Assembly: GCA_026196225.1 (NCBI GenBank)
Contig: JAPHRD010000027.1
Span: forward strand, 1-64,000
Reading direction: 5' to 3'
DNA: 64,000 nt
Source: Motiliproteus sp.
GTDB taxonomy: Bacteria; Pseudomonadota; Gammaproteobacteria; Pseudomonadales; Balneatricaceae
Below the pieces are notes generated by a model. That model did no database searches. It saw only the letters and a list, made by a program, of their open reading frames with translations, and had not been told where the DNA came from. The translations under genes were made by a program, and so were the position numbers. Of the stretch, positions 26,604 through 35,400 are shown piece by piece; the stretch's first letter is position 1; every line of letters starts with the position of its first letter.

Positions 26604-29099
26604 ATGACTGGCAGAAATGACGTGGTCGACGCCTTAATCAAATTACTGGAAAACGGCGATGAAGCAGACCGCTGCTACGCAGCACAAACGCTGGGAAAAC
26701 TGGCTGATAAAGATGCCATTCAGGCCCTGATTGAGCGTCTTCAGGACGAGGATATCGATGTTTGTATTGATGCCATCTACGCCCTAGGAGCCATCGGCGA
26801 TAGCCGTGCGACATCAGCGTTAGTCGAATCCCTTTTTAAAGATCCAGAGGGAGAGGTCAAAGTCGCTGCTACCGAAGCCCTGGGCCAGATTGGCGACCAG
26901 GAAGGAGCAGCTGTGCTGATCCAAATCGCTCAGCAGCGCCCCGATGGTCTGGAGATGGACGATGATGACAATTGGGATGACTACTGGGACATCCAGCTGA
27001 AAGCGGTCCAGGCTCTAAGTCAGATCGACACCACTAATACCGCCACAGCATTATGCTCGATTCTCGACAATGATGAGCTGCAGGATATAGAAAGCGAAGT
27101 GCTCACTGCTCTAAGTCAGGGAGACAGCCAGTGTTTAGAAGCATTGATCAGCCGATCCATCGAGGCAACTCCCCGCAGCCGTCGCCGCGCCATCAAGGCA
27201 CTGGGCCGAAACAGCAGTGATTCCGCCAAACAGTCTGTGCTCAATGCCCTGAAGGATAATGACGCCGACATCCGTAGTGAAGCGATCAGCGCCTTGGTGC
27301 GGATGCAAGCCACCGACCAACTCAACACCATTTTTAACTGCCTAAAAGATCCGGTAGCGGACGTACGGGCCGAAGCTCTTAGGGGGTTGGTACAACTGGC
27401 CCGAGTTCACGGCGCCAATAATTTTGGTCCAGAGCTGCTGATTCCACTGCTGGATACGGAAGACTCTCTAGTGAAGGGTACCATTCTCGAAGCACTGCGT
27501 GACAAGATCGAAACAACGAGTGCTGATTTGGATGAAGCACTGCTTCCCACCCTGCTGGCCAGCTTGAAGTCAGATAACTACGACGAGGCCGTAGCCGCCT
27601 GCGCCCTGCTATCCCATATCCATAGTCGCGATGTCCGTACCGAACTGGTACAGCTGATGTTGGATGAAGATTATGACGGTCGTCTGCGCCAGCAGGCGGT
27701 GCGGTCTCTGGGCCAACAACAGTGTCGTGAGCTGGAAGCCATTATGGCACTGCTGCAAGTGGTTAAGGACAAAAACCCTGCGCTACGAGTGGCAGCTATT
27801 GAGAGTCTCTATGGTCTACAACAGCTCCCTGCGCCAGAGATGGATGAAGAACAGATCCAACTCGACGAGCCTTTAAAACTGTTGTTATCGCTGATGCATA
27901 ACGGTGATCCACTGGAAGAGTTGGAGCAAGCGTTACGAGCCAAGGAGATTGCCGAAGCTGAGGCAAAAATAGAAGCGGAACAGATCGCTGAGCCTGCTGC
28001 CAACGATAACCAGCAACTGATCGATGCTGTTCAGCTGGATGGCGCTGCAGATACCGGCATGGCTGCCGCGCTGAAGGCGATCCACGATGAAAACGACAAT
28101 CAAGCACCCGACACTGACACTTCGTCCGAGCTAACCGTACCCAGCGATTACAGCGATCTAGAAACTGAAAGCGAATTCAGTGCCGGTTCGACCCTGGACG
28201 CTATCACCATGGACAACTTCGAGGTGATGACTGAAAGCAAGAACGATGCGCCCGACGACGAGCGCCTGCTCAATATGGTAGATGAAATGCCCGATGAGAT
28301 GCAGGGATTCGGAGATGTGGTGCGCGACCATCTGGAAACTGGCGACCGCGTGTTTGCCACCAAAAAAAGAAAGCCCGTGGCCGAGGATGTGCGCCTGTTG
28401 GTGATCCGCAGCCTTGCCGACAGCGAAGACCCGGAAGTGATCGAGTCGCTGATTCTGGCACTGTCTGACAGCGATATGGATGTGTGCCGCGAAGCGGCCC
28501 TGGCGCTAGGGCTGATCGCCGAGCGCAACCACCAAGCGGAAGGGATCAGCAACGCCTTCGGCGCCCTGGTCACGCAACTGCAGTTTAACAACCAGGATCT
28601 GCGCCTGGCCTGCCTGCGGGCGTTGGGTTCGTTGCAGCACAAAGAGGGCATCGTGCCGGTTCTGGACAGCCTCCAAGACCCCATCAGCGGTGTTCGTATT
28701 GAAGCGATCAATGCCCTACTGAGCCTTGCCAAGTCTGACTATTCCGATGACCCCAACTCCCATCATATGGTACTGGAGGAGTTCAGTGATCGCGAAGTAA
28801 TAGCCGCTATTCGTCCGCTACTGGAAGACTCTGAGGAAGGGGTTCGCAAAGCTGCGGTGGAAGCACTGGCAGAGCTGCAGGACAGCGATTCTTTGGATCA
28901 AATAATTGATGCCGGCTTATGCAATCACGGCGCCCTTGCCACACCGGTAGCGCGCGCCTTGAAAGTGATGGATATCGGAGAGATTACCAGCAAGTTGCTG
29001 TTACGGCTGGCATCCCTACCGGAAAGCAGTCAGCGTCGATTTGTCATCAAAATGCTAGAAACCCTGTTCCGCGCGCAAAAAACCACTGCCGCGGTTTAA
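26604..29099 (+). CDS. HEAT / PBS-lyase-type repeat protein
   Basis: An 831-aa alpha-solenoid protein. About 12 HEAT_2 (PBS lyase-like) repeats fill residues 1-410, e.g. IDVCIDAIYALGAIGDSRATSALVESLF and DADIRSEAISALVRM. An acidic, low-complexity linker follows (about 440-590), then a second block of repeats (about 595-830, beginning ATKKRKPVAEDVRLLVIRSLADSEDPEVIESLI). There is no signal peptide, so it should be cytoplasmic. HEAT repeats of this type are scaffolds; in phycobilin lyases they handle bound tetrapyrroles. Here it leads an operon with tetrapyrrole-type genes, which makes an assembly or chaperone role attractive but unproved. GGAGAG precedes the ATG. Confidence 0.75.
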   Translation: MTGRNDVVDALIKLLENGDEADRCYAAQTLGKLADKDAIQALIERLQDEDIDVCIDAIYALGAIGDSRATSALVESLFKDPEGEVKVAATEALGQIGDQEGAAVLIQIAQQRPDGLEMDDDDNWDDYWDIQLKAVQALSQIDTTNTATALCSILDNDELQDIESEVLTALSQGDSQCLEALISRSIEATPRSRRRAIKALGRNSSDSAKQSVLNALKDNDADIRSEAISALVRMQATDQLNTIFNCLKDPVADVRAEALRGLVQLARVHGANNFGPELLIPLLDTEDSLVKGTILEALRDKIETTSADLDEALLPTLLASLKSDNYDEAVAACALLSHIHSRDVRTELVQLMLDEDYDGRLRQQAVRSLGQQQCRELEAIMALLQVVKDKNPALRVAAIESLYGLQQLPAPEMDEEQIQLDEPLKLLLSLMHNGDPLEELEQALRAKEIAEAEAKIEAEQIAEPAANDNQQLIDAVQLDGAADTGMAAALKAIHDENDNQAPDTDTSSELTVPSDYSDLETESEFSAGSTLDAITMDNFEVMTESKNDAPDDERLLNMVDEMPDEMQGFGDVVRDHLETGDRVFATKKRKPVAEDVRLLVIRSLADSEDPEVIESLILALSDSDMDVCREAALALGLIAERNHQAEGISNAFGALVTQLQFNNQDLRLACLRALGSLQHKEGIVPVLDSLQDPISGVRIEAINALLSLAKSDYSDDPNSHHMVLEEFSDREVIAAIRPLLEDSEEGVRKAAVEALAELQDSDSLDQIIDAGLCNHGALATPVARALKVMDIGEITSKLLLRLASLPESSQRRFVIKMLETLFRAQKTTAAV

Positions 29100-29138
29100 T
29101 CGAGTGTCCGGGAAGGCCCGGAAAACTGGAGATCAAAC

Positions 29139-29867
29139 ATGAAAAAGTCAGTTATCGCAGTCACTGCTTTAATGGCATCGTCACTGTGTTTTACCGCTCA
29201 GGCAGCCAAATACAAAGAGATGACGGTCAGTGACGGGGGTACCGTCACCGGAAAAGTACTCTTTACCGGTAAAGATCCAAAACCGAAAACCTACGCCATC
29301 ACCAAGGACAACTCTGTATGCGGTGACGGTAATCGCGAAATTGATTTCGTTAAGGTCAACAACGGTGGTTTGACAAACGCCGTGGTCTACCTGGACAAGG
29401 TCAAAAAGGGCAAGTCCTTTCCGAAGATGGACGGCAAGATGGACCAGAAAGGTTGCGAATTTATGCCGTTCCTGAGCGTCATGCATAACGGTGGCAGCAT
29501 CGAAGCGATCAACCAGGACCCTGTGCTGCACAACATCCACACCTACGAACAGATCGGCAAGGCTAAAAAAACCGCCTTCAACGTCAGCCAGCCTGAACCC
29601 GGCACCATCTCCAAGTCGGTGAAGTTCAAGCGAGGCGTGGGTATGAAAGTGGAGTGCGACGCCCACGACTTTATGCACGGTTTTGTCTTTGTTGCCAAGA
29701 ACCCCTACTACGCTGTGGTAGACGATGAAGGTAACTTCAAGATCGACGGTATTCCTCCCGGTAAGTACAAGATCAACGCATGGCACGGCACCCTGGGCAT
29801 TAAAAAAGGCAAAGTGGAAGTAGCCGCCAACGGTGAAGTGACTGTCGAGTTTACCTATAAGAAGTAG
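29139..29867 (+). CDS. periplasmic cupredoxin-like protein
   Basis: A secreted protein of 242 aa with a signal peptide (AVTALMASSLCFTAQA) and a plastocyanin-like fold. Candidate type-1 copper ligands are His131 or His134 (LHNIH), Cys173, His176 and Met179 (VECDAHDFMHGF). The C-terminal segment (GNFKIDGIPPGKYKINAWHG) is the carboxypeptidase-regulatory-like beta sandwich often joined to such cupredoxins. It could shuttle electrons in the periplasm to the bd-like or idr systems and be a client of the SCO1/PCuAC pair. It sits 39 bp after the HEAT gene, with GGAG before the ATG. The Cu ligands are inferred by spacing only. Confidence 0.72.
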   Translation: MKKSVIAVTALMASSLCFTAQAAKYKEMTVSDGGTVTGKVLFTGKDPKPKTYAITKDNSVCGDGNREIDFVKVNNGGLTNAVVYLDKVKKGKSFPKMDGKMDQKGCEFMPFLSVMHNGGSIEAINQDPVLHNIHTYEQIGKAKKTAFNVSQPEPGTISKSVKFKRGVGMKVECDAHDFMHGFVFVAKNPYYAVVDDEGNFKIDGIPPGKYKINAWHGTLGIKKGKVEVAANGEVTVEFTYKK

Positions 29868-29884
29868 CCGGTATTACGGCTATT

Positions 29885-29920
29885 ACGGAAGGGCCTAAGG
29901 CCTTTCCGTATCCTATTTTT
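29885..29920 (+). terminator. intra-operon terminator or attenuator after the cupredoxin gene
   Basis: ACGGAAGGGCC pairs with GGCCTTTCCGT (10 of 11) around a 3-base loop, and ATCCTATTTTTT follows. It probably ends most HEAT-cupredoxin transcripts, so the downstream enzyme genes would be expressed at a lower level. Confidence 0.75.
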
Positions 29921-29934
29921 TGGAGAATCTGGCC

Positions 29935-30054
29935 ATGATCAACACGACCATATGTCGACACCGTCTAGATAAGTTTGACCTGTTTGTATTGGCCGGCGGC
30001 CTGATGAATCTGCTAGTGATCGGCTACCTGGTGGGGTACTGGTTACTGCACTAA
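29935..30054 (+). CDS. 39-aa single-helix membrane protein
   Basis: Absent from the ORF track. ATG at 29935, with TGGAGA upstream, gives a basic N-terminus (MINTTICRHRLDKF) and one helix (LFVLAGGLMNLLVIGYLVGYWLL) before the stop. It lies between the cupredoxin and the universal stress protein genes. It is unrecognised, and could be a third small subunit of the bd-like complex. Confidence 0.55.
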   Translation: MINTTICRHRLDKFDLFVLAGGLMNLLVIGYLVGYWLLH

Positions 30055-30102
30055 GCCGCCAATCGTTGTCTCCACTCCACTGCTGTTAACTGAGGTATTC
30101 AT

Positions 30103-32283
30103 ATGTCACTTCCGGAACAACTCCAACAACAAGAAGGCGATCAGACCCTGACGCCGCTGCCGGAATACCGCTCCATCCTGGTTGCAGCCGACGCCTCAGA
30201 TCACTCCAATCAAGGTGTAAAGATGGCTGCTTTGCTGGGCCAAACCTGGCAATCCAAAATTACCGGCGCCCACGTCTACGCAGCTAAACTCCACGATGTT
30301 CGCTTTCGCCAGATGGAAGGAGGCCTGCCGGAGCAGTACAAAGAGGAGACTGAGTTGGAACGGCAGCGGGATATCCATGATGAGCTGATCACCAAAGGCT
30401 TATCAGTGATCACCGATTCCTACCTGGACGGCGCCGAAGCTACCTGCACCGACGCCGGCCTGGAATATATACGCCGCTCGTTAGAGGGCAAAAACTACCG
30501 CGAGATGGTGCGCGAAACTAACTGTGGCAAATATGACCTGCTGGTGATGGGTTCGCTCGGACTCGGTGCCGTCGAAGGCAGCCGCATCGGTACGGTCTGC
30601 GAGCGGGTGGTCCGCCGCACCGATATCGACACTCTGATCATCAAAGAGGCTAAGCGAGATCTGACCGAAGGTCCTATCGTGGTGGCGGTGGACGGCTCTA
30701 GCCGCGGCTACGCCGGCCTGCTCAGCGCTTTCGCGATTCACAAGGCTCAGGGCACGCCGGTGCACGTGATCTCCGCCTACGATCCCTACTACCACTACGT
30801 GGCCTTCAACCGCATCGCCGAGGTGCTGTCGGAAGAGGCCGGCAAGGTGTTCCGCTTTAAGGAGCAGGAGGAGCTGCACGAAAGCATCATCGATGAGGGA
30901 CTGGCCAAGATCTACGACGGCCACCTGCACGTGGCCCGCAGTATCGCCGCCGATTACAGTGTCGAGATAACCACCGAGCTGCTGGACGGCAAGGCCCACG
31001 ATGCTATCGAAAAATACGTTCTCAAACACAACGCCAGTCTGTTGGTGATCGGAAAGCTGGGTATCCACGCCGACGACGAACTGGATATCGGCGGCAATGC
31101 CGAGAATCTGCTGCGCAATGTACCCTGCGGTATACTGATCAGTCAGAGCCACTTTACCCCGCAGATCGACATCGTCGCTGAAGCCACCACTACTTGGACC
31201 CACCAGGCCGAGGAGCGGATGAAAAAGATCCCCTCCTTTGCCCAGGGCATGGCCAAGATGGCAATCCTGCGCTACGCCCAGGAACGAGGTCATACAGTGA
31301 TCACCGAGGGTATTGTTCGTGAAGCCACCGACGCCCTCTGTCCGGTAAAACCGGGTGCCATGTCGGCGGAAGGTACAGGCAGCAAACAGTCTGCAGCGGT
31401 GGTTGATCATACCCAGCCCTATGATCCCGACTGGAGTGACGAAGCGGAACAACTCTTGGCAACCATCCGCGACCAGTCAATGCGTAACAACCTGCGTCGC
31501 CGTGCGGAAAAGAAAGCCCGTCAGGAGAAATCCAACACCGTGGAATGTAATCACCTGCAGGCCTTTATGAGTGTCCCCAAGCAGGCAGTTAGCGAAGCGG
31601 AAAAGACACTAGACACCACCAACGCCATCCCCCCCAGCTACCAATGGAGCGAAGAAGCCTTGGCCAAGTTAGAGCGGGTTCCTGAAGGCGGTATCCGCGA
31701 CATGGCCCGCGCCGCAGCCGAGAGCATCGCTGCCGAGTCGGCAATCCGCAATATCGATGGCGAATTTTTTGGCTCCATTCTCGATACCTTTAAAAGCGGT
31801 TCCGAGCAGGTTTCGGAGACTCTGGAGTGGAGCGATAGCGCCCGCCAGGGTATCGCTAAAGCGCCCGCCATGGTACGCGGCATGCTGATCCGCGAGATCG
31901 AAACCTTCGCCCGTGACCGGGGGGTTAGCCAAGTCGACGAAAGCACCGTGGCAGAAGTTAAACAGCGCTGGGGCGATAGCGGCACGTTCCACCAGGGTAC
32001 CGCTGATCCGCGCGCCTATTCACCAATAGAACATAGTGATGCAATAACGGATTCCTCCCCTGATCTCATCTGGAACAGCGAAGCGCTGGCTCGGCTGAAT
32101 CAGGTTCCTGAAGGCTTTATGCGTGAAAGCTGTCGCCGCCGTATCGAGTCATTCGCCCAGCAACAGGGGCTTGAACGAATCGATCTGGCCTTGGTGAAGC
32201 AACAACTGCAAAGCGCCTATGATGTCATGGAGAGCGTGGTCAAAAACGGCAAAGGTAAGTGCCCTTTGGGTCACGGCAGCTGA
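30103..32283 (+). CDS. tandem universal stress protein with five PCP_red-like repeats
   Basis: A 726-aa fusion. Residues about 20-185 and 188-350 are two UspA-type domains (first: SILVAADASDHSNQGVKMAALL ... DLLVMGSLGLGAVEGSRIGTVCERVVR; second: PIVVAVDGSSRGYAGLL ... ASLLVIGKLG). From about residue 364 there are five copies of a 45-residue helical unit beginning W-S-x-E-A and containing IPxGxxRxMxRxxxExxA (near 364, 443, 514, 575 and 656). These resemble the PCP_red domain at the C-terminus of light-independent protochlorophyllide reductase subunit B. It is soluble and cytoplasmic. The unit recurs in the next gene, a radical SAM enzyme, implying a shared tetrapyrrole or protein-binding role. 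GAGGT precedes the ATG. Confidence 0.75.
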   Translation: MSLPEQLQQQEGDQTLTPLPEYRSILVAADASDHSNQGVKMAALLGQTWQSKITGAHVYAAKLHDVRFRQMEGGLPEQYKEETELERQRDIHDELITKGLSVITDSYLDGAEATCTDAGLEYIRRSLEGKNYREMVRETNCGKYDLLVMGSLGLGAVEGSRIGTVCERVVRRTDIDTLIIKEAKRDLTEGPIVVAVDGSSRGYAGLLSAFAIHKAQGTPVHVISAYDPYYHYVAFNRIAEVLSEEAGKVFRFKEQEELHESIIDEGLAKIYDGHLHVARSIAADYSVEITTELLDGKAHDAIEKYVLKHNASLLVIGKLGIHADDELDIGGNAENLLRNVPCGILISQSHFTPQIDIVAEATTTWTHQAEERMKKIPSFAQGMAKMAILRYAQERGHTVITEGIVREATDALCPVKPGAMSAEGTGSKQSAAVVDHTQPYDPDWSDEAEQLLATIRDQSMRNNLRRRAEKKARQEKSNTVECNHLQAFMSVPKQAVSEAEKTLDTTNAIPPSYQWSEEALAKLERVPEGGIRDMARAAAESIAAESAIRNIDGEFFGSILDTFKSGSEQVSETLEWSDSARQGIAKAPAMVRGMLIREIETFARDRGVSQVDESTVAEVKQRWGDSGTFHQGTADPRAYSPIEHSDAITDSSPDLIWNSEALARLNQVPEGFMRESCRRRIESFAQQQGLERIDLALVKQQLQSAYDVMESVVKNGKGKCPLGHGS

Positions 32284-32312
32284 TCTATCACTAGCAAACG
32301 CGGTAATTGCCC

Positions 32313-33608
32313 ATGAATGATCTCTATCTGCTGGCCATCAACCTAACCAAGCGATGTAACCTCGCCTGCGCCCATTGCTATCTGGATGCCGACACCCTAA
32401 AGAACGGCGCCAAAGAGGAACTCAGTGCCAAAGAGGTGTGTCAGGTACTGGACCAGGTGGCAGACCGTGATCAGCAGACCATGGTAGTCCTGACAGGCGG
32501 CGAGCCGTTGTTGCGCCCCGATCTTGAAGAGATTGTTCACCACGGCGCCCAACGAGGTCTGGCGATGGTCACAGGCACCAATGGCACCCTGCTCACCGAC
32601 CGTCGAGTAAAATCTTTGAAAGAAGCGGGATTACTGGGGGCGGGCATTAGTGTTGATTCCTTAGAGCCTGAATTCCACGACCAGTTCCGGGGTGTCAGCG
32701 GCTGCTGGTCACGGACCATGGCCGGGATTAAGAACTGCCGCAACAACGATCTGTCATTCCAGATCCACTTTTCCATCAACGACAATAACGCCCATCAACT
32801 ACCAGAAGTGATCGAATTTTCCCGCCGCCAAGGGGCTCGGGTGTTAAACGTGTTCTTCCTTATTTGCACCGGTCGCGGCGAATCCCAATCCGACATTTCG
32901 CCGTACCAGTACGAGCGGGTGTTGGAGCAATTGGTGCAGGCCCAGGCTGAATACCCCGATCTCATTATCCGCCCCCGCTGCGCCCCCCATTACAAACGTA
33001 TCGCCTATCAACAAGCCCCCGACGCCCAGATTAACCGCATTAGCGGCAATGAAGGTGATGGCTGTATTGCTGCCACCCACTACTGCCGCATATCCCCCAG
33101 CGGAGGCGTCACCGCCTGTCCCTTTATCGAGGAGGAAGTCGGCAATATCCGCGACCAGTCGCTGATTAAGATCTGGGATAGCGCCCCAGCCTTCGAAGCG
33201 CTGCGCCAACCGGATCTGAAAGGCGATTGCGGCGCCTGCGAATACCAGAAACTGTGCGGCGGTTGCCGCGCCCGCCCCTATGCATTAGGCGGCTCATTAA
33301 TGGATTCTGACCCCTGGTGCGCTTACCGCCCTCAAGGTGGTGAGGTGATACAACCACTACAGGTACTGGACAGTAATCTGCGCTGGTCAGAAGACGCCGA
33401 GCGGCGGCTTAACCTTATCCCCGGTTTTATTCGCAAGATGGTGCGTAAACGGACCGAAGCCTACGTACAGGACCTCGGAGAAAACTTGATCACCTGCGAC
33501 CACCTCAATCAACTGGCCGCCAAGCGCTTTGGCAAGGGCAAAATGCCTTCGCGACCTCAGATCTTTCAGCCGCAATCCGGCGAAAACGCAGGAGGTGATC
33601 ATGGCTGA
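32313..33608 (+). CDS. radical SAM enzyme, NirJ/AhbD-like, with C-terminal PCP_red-like domain
   Basis: A radical SAM protein of 431 aa. The SAM cluster is CNLACAHC (C15, C19, C22), followed by the GGEP motif (VLTGGEPLLRPDLEEI). The C-terminal auxiliary-cluster region (about 303-333, CGACEYQKLCGGCRARPYA and a later WC) matches the layout of NirJ and AhbD, which modify haem side chains (haem d1 synthesis; alternative haem b synthesis). After it, residues about 355-405 form one PCP_red-like unit (WSEDAERRLNLIPGFIRKMVRKRTEAYV). No other haem d1 genes (nirD, nirF, nirE, nirS) are in the window, so a new haem-modifying or maturation role is possible. The ATG at 32313 is preferred to a TTG at 32307. 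Confidence 0.82.
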   Translation: MNDLYLLAINLTKRCNLACAHCYLDADTLKNGAKEELSAKEVCQVLDQVADRDQQTMVVLTGGEPLLRPDLEEIVHHGAQRGLAMVTGTNGTLLTDRRVKSLKEAGLLGAGISVDSLEPEFHDQFRGVSGCWSRTMAGIKNCRNNDLSFQIHFSINDNNAHQLPEVIEFSRRQGARVLNVFFLICTGRGESQSDISPYQYERVLEQLVQAQAEYPDLIIRPRCAPHYKRIAYQQAPDAQINRISGNEGDGCIAATHYCRISPSGGVTACPFIEEEVGNIRDQSLIKIWDSAPAFEALRQPDLKGDCGACEYQKLCGGCRARPYALGGSLMDSDPWCAYRPQGGEVIQPLQVLDSNLRWSEDAERRLNLIPGFIRKMVRKRTEAYVQDLGENLITCDHLNQLAAKRFGKGKMPSRPQIFQPQSGENAGGDHG

Positions 33609-35049
33609 ACCGCAGGTATTGATTATCGGCGGCGGTATCTCCGGCCTTAGCGTTGGCTGGTGGTTAAGCCGTGCCGGGATTCCCTGCCAGATCTGGGAGT
33701 CAGACGGCCGCAGCGGTGGCAAACTTCAAACCGAGCAGGTACAGGGCTATCTGACCGAGCAAGCCGCTTCTATTCTGATGAATTTCCGCCAGGAGGTGGA
33801 CCAGTTTGTGGACGAGGCAGGCCTGCAATCGATGAAGGTATGCCGATCCGACAGCGCCGAGCAGAATCGCTATCTGCTTCAGAACGATAGCCTGCAAAAG
33901 CTCCCCACATCCGCCTCCGGCATGCTGCGCTCACCACTTTGGTCAATGAAAGGAAAACTACGATTGGCCACGGAGATCTTACGCTCGTCGCGATCCGATG
34001 AAAACGAGACGGTCAGTGACTTTATTCGTCGTCGCTTTGGCCCGGAGCTGCTAGAAAAAGCGATGGACCCGTTTGTCGCCGGTACCCTGGCCTCCGACCC
34101 CGATAAGGCCAATGCCTATTCGGTACTGCCCCGCCTCACCACCCTGGAACGTCGCTTCGGCAGTATCAGCGCCGGTGTGATTGCCAAAAAACTGTTCAAA
34201 GGCCAGCGCGGCCCGTTGCAGCAAGCGTTTTCCTTCAGCGGCGGCATGTCGACCCTCACCGCCAAGCTGTCAAAGTCCCCGGGAGTGGATATCCGCTGCC
34301 ACCATCGGGTTAAGTCAGTAAAGCGTGTTAACGACGGGTGGCAAGTCTGGGCCGAAACCCCTCAGGGTGATCGTTTGCTACAGGTTCCGCAACTGGTGAT
34401 GGCCACCCCAGCAGCCCAGGCAGCCAACCTGCTCAGCAGTGAAAATAATGAGCTGGGGCATCTTCTGCGTCAGATCCGCTATGCGCCCCTAAATCTAGTT
34501 CACCTTGGACTGGATCGGTCACAGATTCCTCACCCTCTGGACGGTACCGGCTTCCTCACGCCCCGCGAGTCGGGGCTGCATATCAACGGCAACTTGTGGC
34601 TGAGTAGACTGTTTCCAAACCGAGCGCCTGAAGGTAAGGTTTTACTAACCTCCTACTTGGGCGGCGCGCGTCATCCAGAGCATTGCCAATGGGACGATCA
34701 CTACAGCATGGAACGGGTGATCGACGATCTCTCCAAGGTGTTTAAAACCCATCTGGCGCCGGAGATGGTGCGCGTGGTTCGCCACACCCAAGCTCTGCCC
34801 CTCTACCATGGCCACTACTACGCCATTTGTCGACAGCTGCAGCAGCATAGCCAGACACTAGGCAGCCTGCATCTGGCAGCCAACTATATCGGAGGAGTTT
34901 CTATTCGAGACAGAATTCTGAAAGGCCATCAGATCAGTAATGCAATTCAGCAACAACTGTCCCCACAATCACAATCGAAGTCGCCGAATATCATTACCCC
35001 TGATCCGGTAATTAAAACCCCGCAGCAACTTGGAATGAAAGGCTGCTAG
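33601..35049 (+). CDS. HemY-type protoporphyrinogen/coproporphyrinogen oxidase homologue
   Basis: An FAD-dependent amine-oxidase-fold protein (482 aa). The Rossmann motif VLIIGGGISGLSVGWWLSRAG opens the protein, followed by SDGRSGGKLQTEQVQGYLTEQAASILMNF, the HemY/HemG2 signature. Later blocks include FVAGTLASDPDKANAYSVLPRL and a C-terminal FAD segment, LHLAANYIGGVSIRDRILKGHQISNAI. Such enzymes oxidise protoporphyrinogen IX or coproporphyrinogen III. The ATG at 33601 (GGAGGTGATC upstream) overlaps the radical SAM stop by 8 bp, so they are co-translated. A HemY next to a NirJ/AhbD-like enzyme suggests a dedicated haem pathway. Confidence 0.87.
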   Translation: MAEPQVLIIGGGISGLSVGWWLSRAGIPCQIWESDGRSGGKLQTEQVQGYLTEQAASILMNFRQEVDQFVDEAGLQSMKVCRSDSAEQNRYLLQNDSLQKLPTSASGMLRSPLWSMKGKLRLATEILRSSRSDENETVSDFIRRRFGPELLEKAMDPFVAGTLASDPDKANAYSVLPRLTTLERRFGSISAGVIAKKLFKGQRGPLQQAFSFSGGMSTLTAKLSKSPGVDIRCHHRVKSVKRVNDGWQVWAETPQGDRLLQVPQLVMATPAAQAANLLSSENNELGHLLRQIRYAPLNLVHLGLDRSQIPHPLDGTGFLTPRESGLHINGNLWLSRLFPNRAPEGKVLLTSYLGGARHPEHCQWDDHYSMERVIDDLSKVFKTHLAPEMVRVVRHTQALPLYHGHYYAICRQLQQHSQTLGSLHLAANYIGGVSIRDRILKGHQISNAIQQQLSPQSQSKSPNIITPDPVIKTPQQLGMKGC

Positions 35050-35051
35050 CG

Positions 35052-35384
35052 ATGACTGATCCACAACCACTCCAGACAGATGGCAACAAAGGCTTTAACC
35101 CGTTACCCTTGGTGGTAGTGGTGATCGCGCTGTTTCTGCTAATCTCATTGTGGACGAACAGTTATACTGAAACCAATTCCATTCAACGCTATTGCGGTGT
35201 CAGCGATGAAACCATAGGCTATTTGGGGAAGGTGCTCACTAAAAAAGAACCTGCCGGTGAGGAAGCCCGACGGCCCTACCTGATCGCCGCTAAATTGATC
35301 TTCCTGATTCCGCAAAAATCAGGTGAAAGCATCGATAATTATGTTGCCCGAGTTAAAGCAACCATCGACAGTCAGTGTCGATGA
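35052..35384 (+). CDS. small membrane-anchored periplasmic protein, unknown
   Basis: This 110-aa protein has one N-terminal helix (PLPLVVVVIALFLLISLW) followed by a periplasmic segment with two cysteines (QRYCGVSDETIGYL and the C-terminal SQCR). I do not recognise it. It begins 2 bp after the HemY-type gene and ends 16 bp before the histidine kinase, so it belongs to the same transcript. The helical tail, with KLIFLIPQKSGESIDNYVARVKA, may bind a partner. A role as an accessory to the kinase sensor is possible but unsupported. Confidence 0.6.
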   Translation: MTDPQPLQTDGNKGFNPLPLVVVVIALFLLISLWTNSYTETNSIQRYCGVSDETIGYLGKVLTKKEPAGEEARRPYLIAAKLIFLIPQKSGESIDNYVARVKATIDSQCR

Positions 35385-35400
35385 GCAGTGAGGGCAGCTT

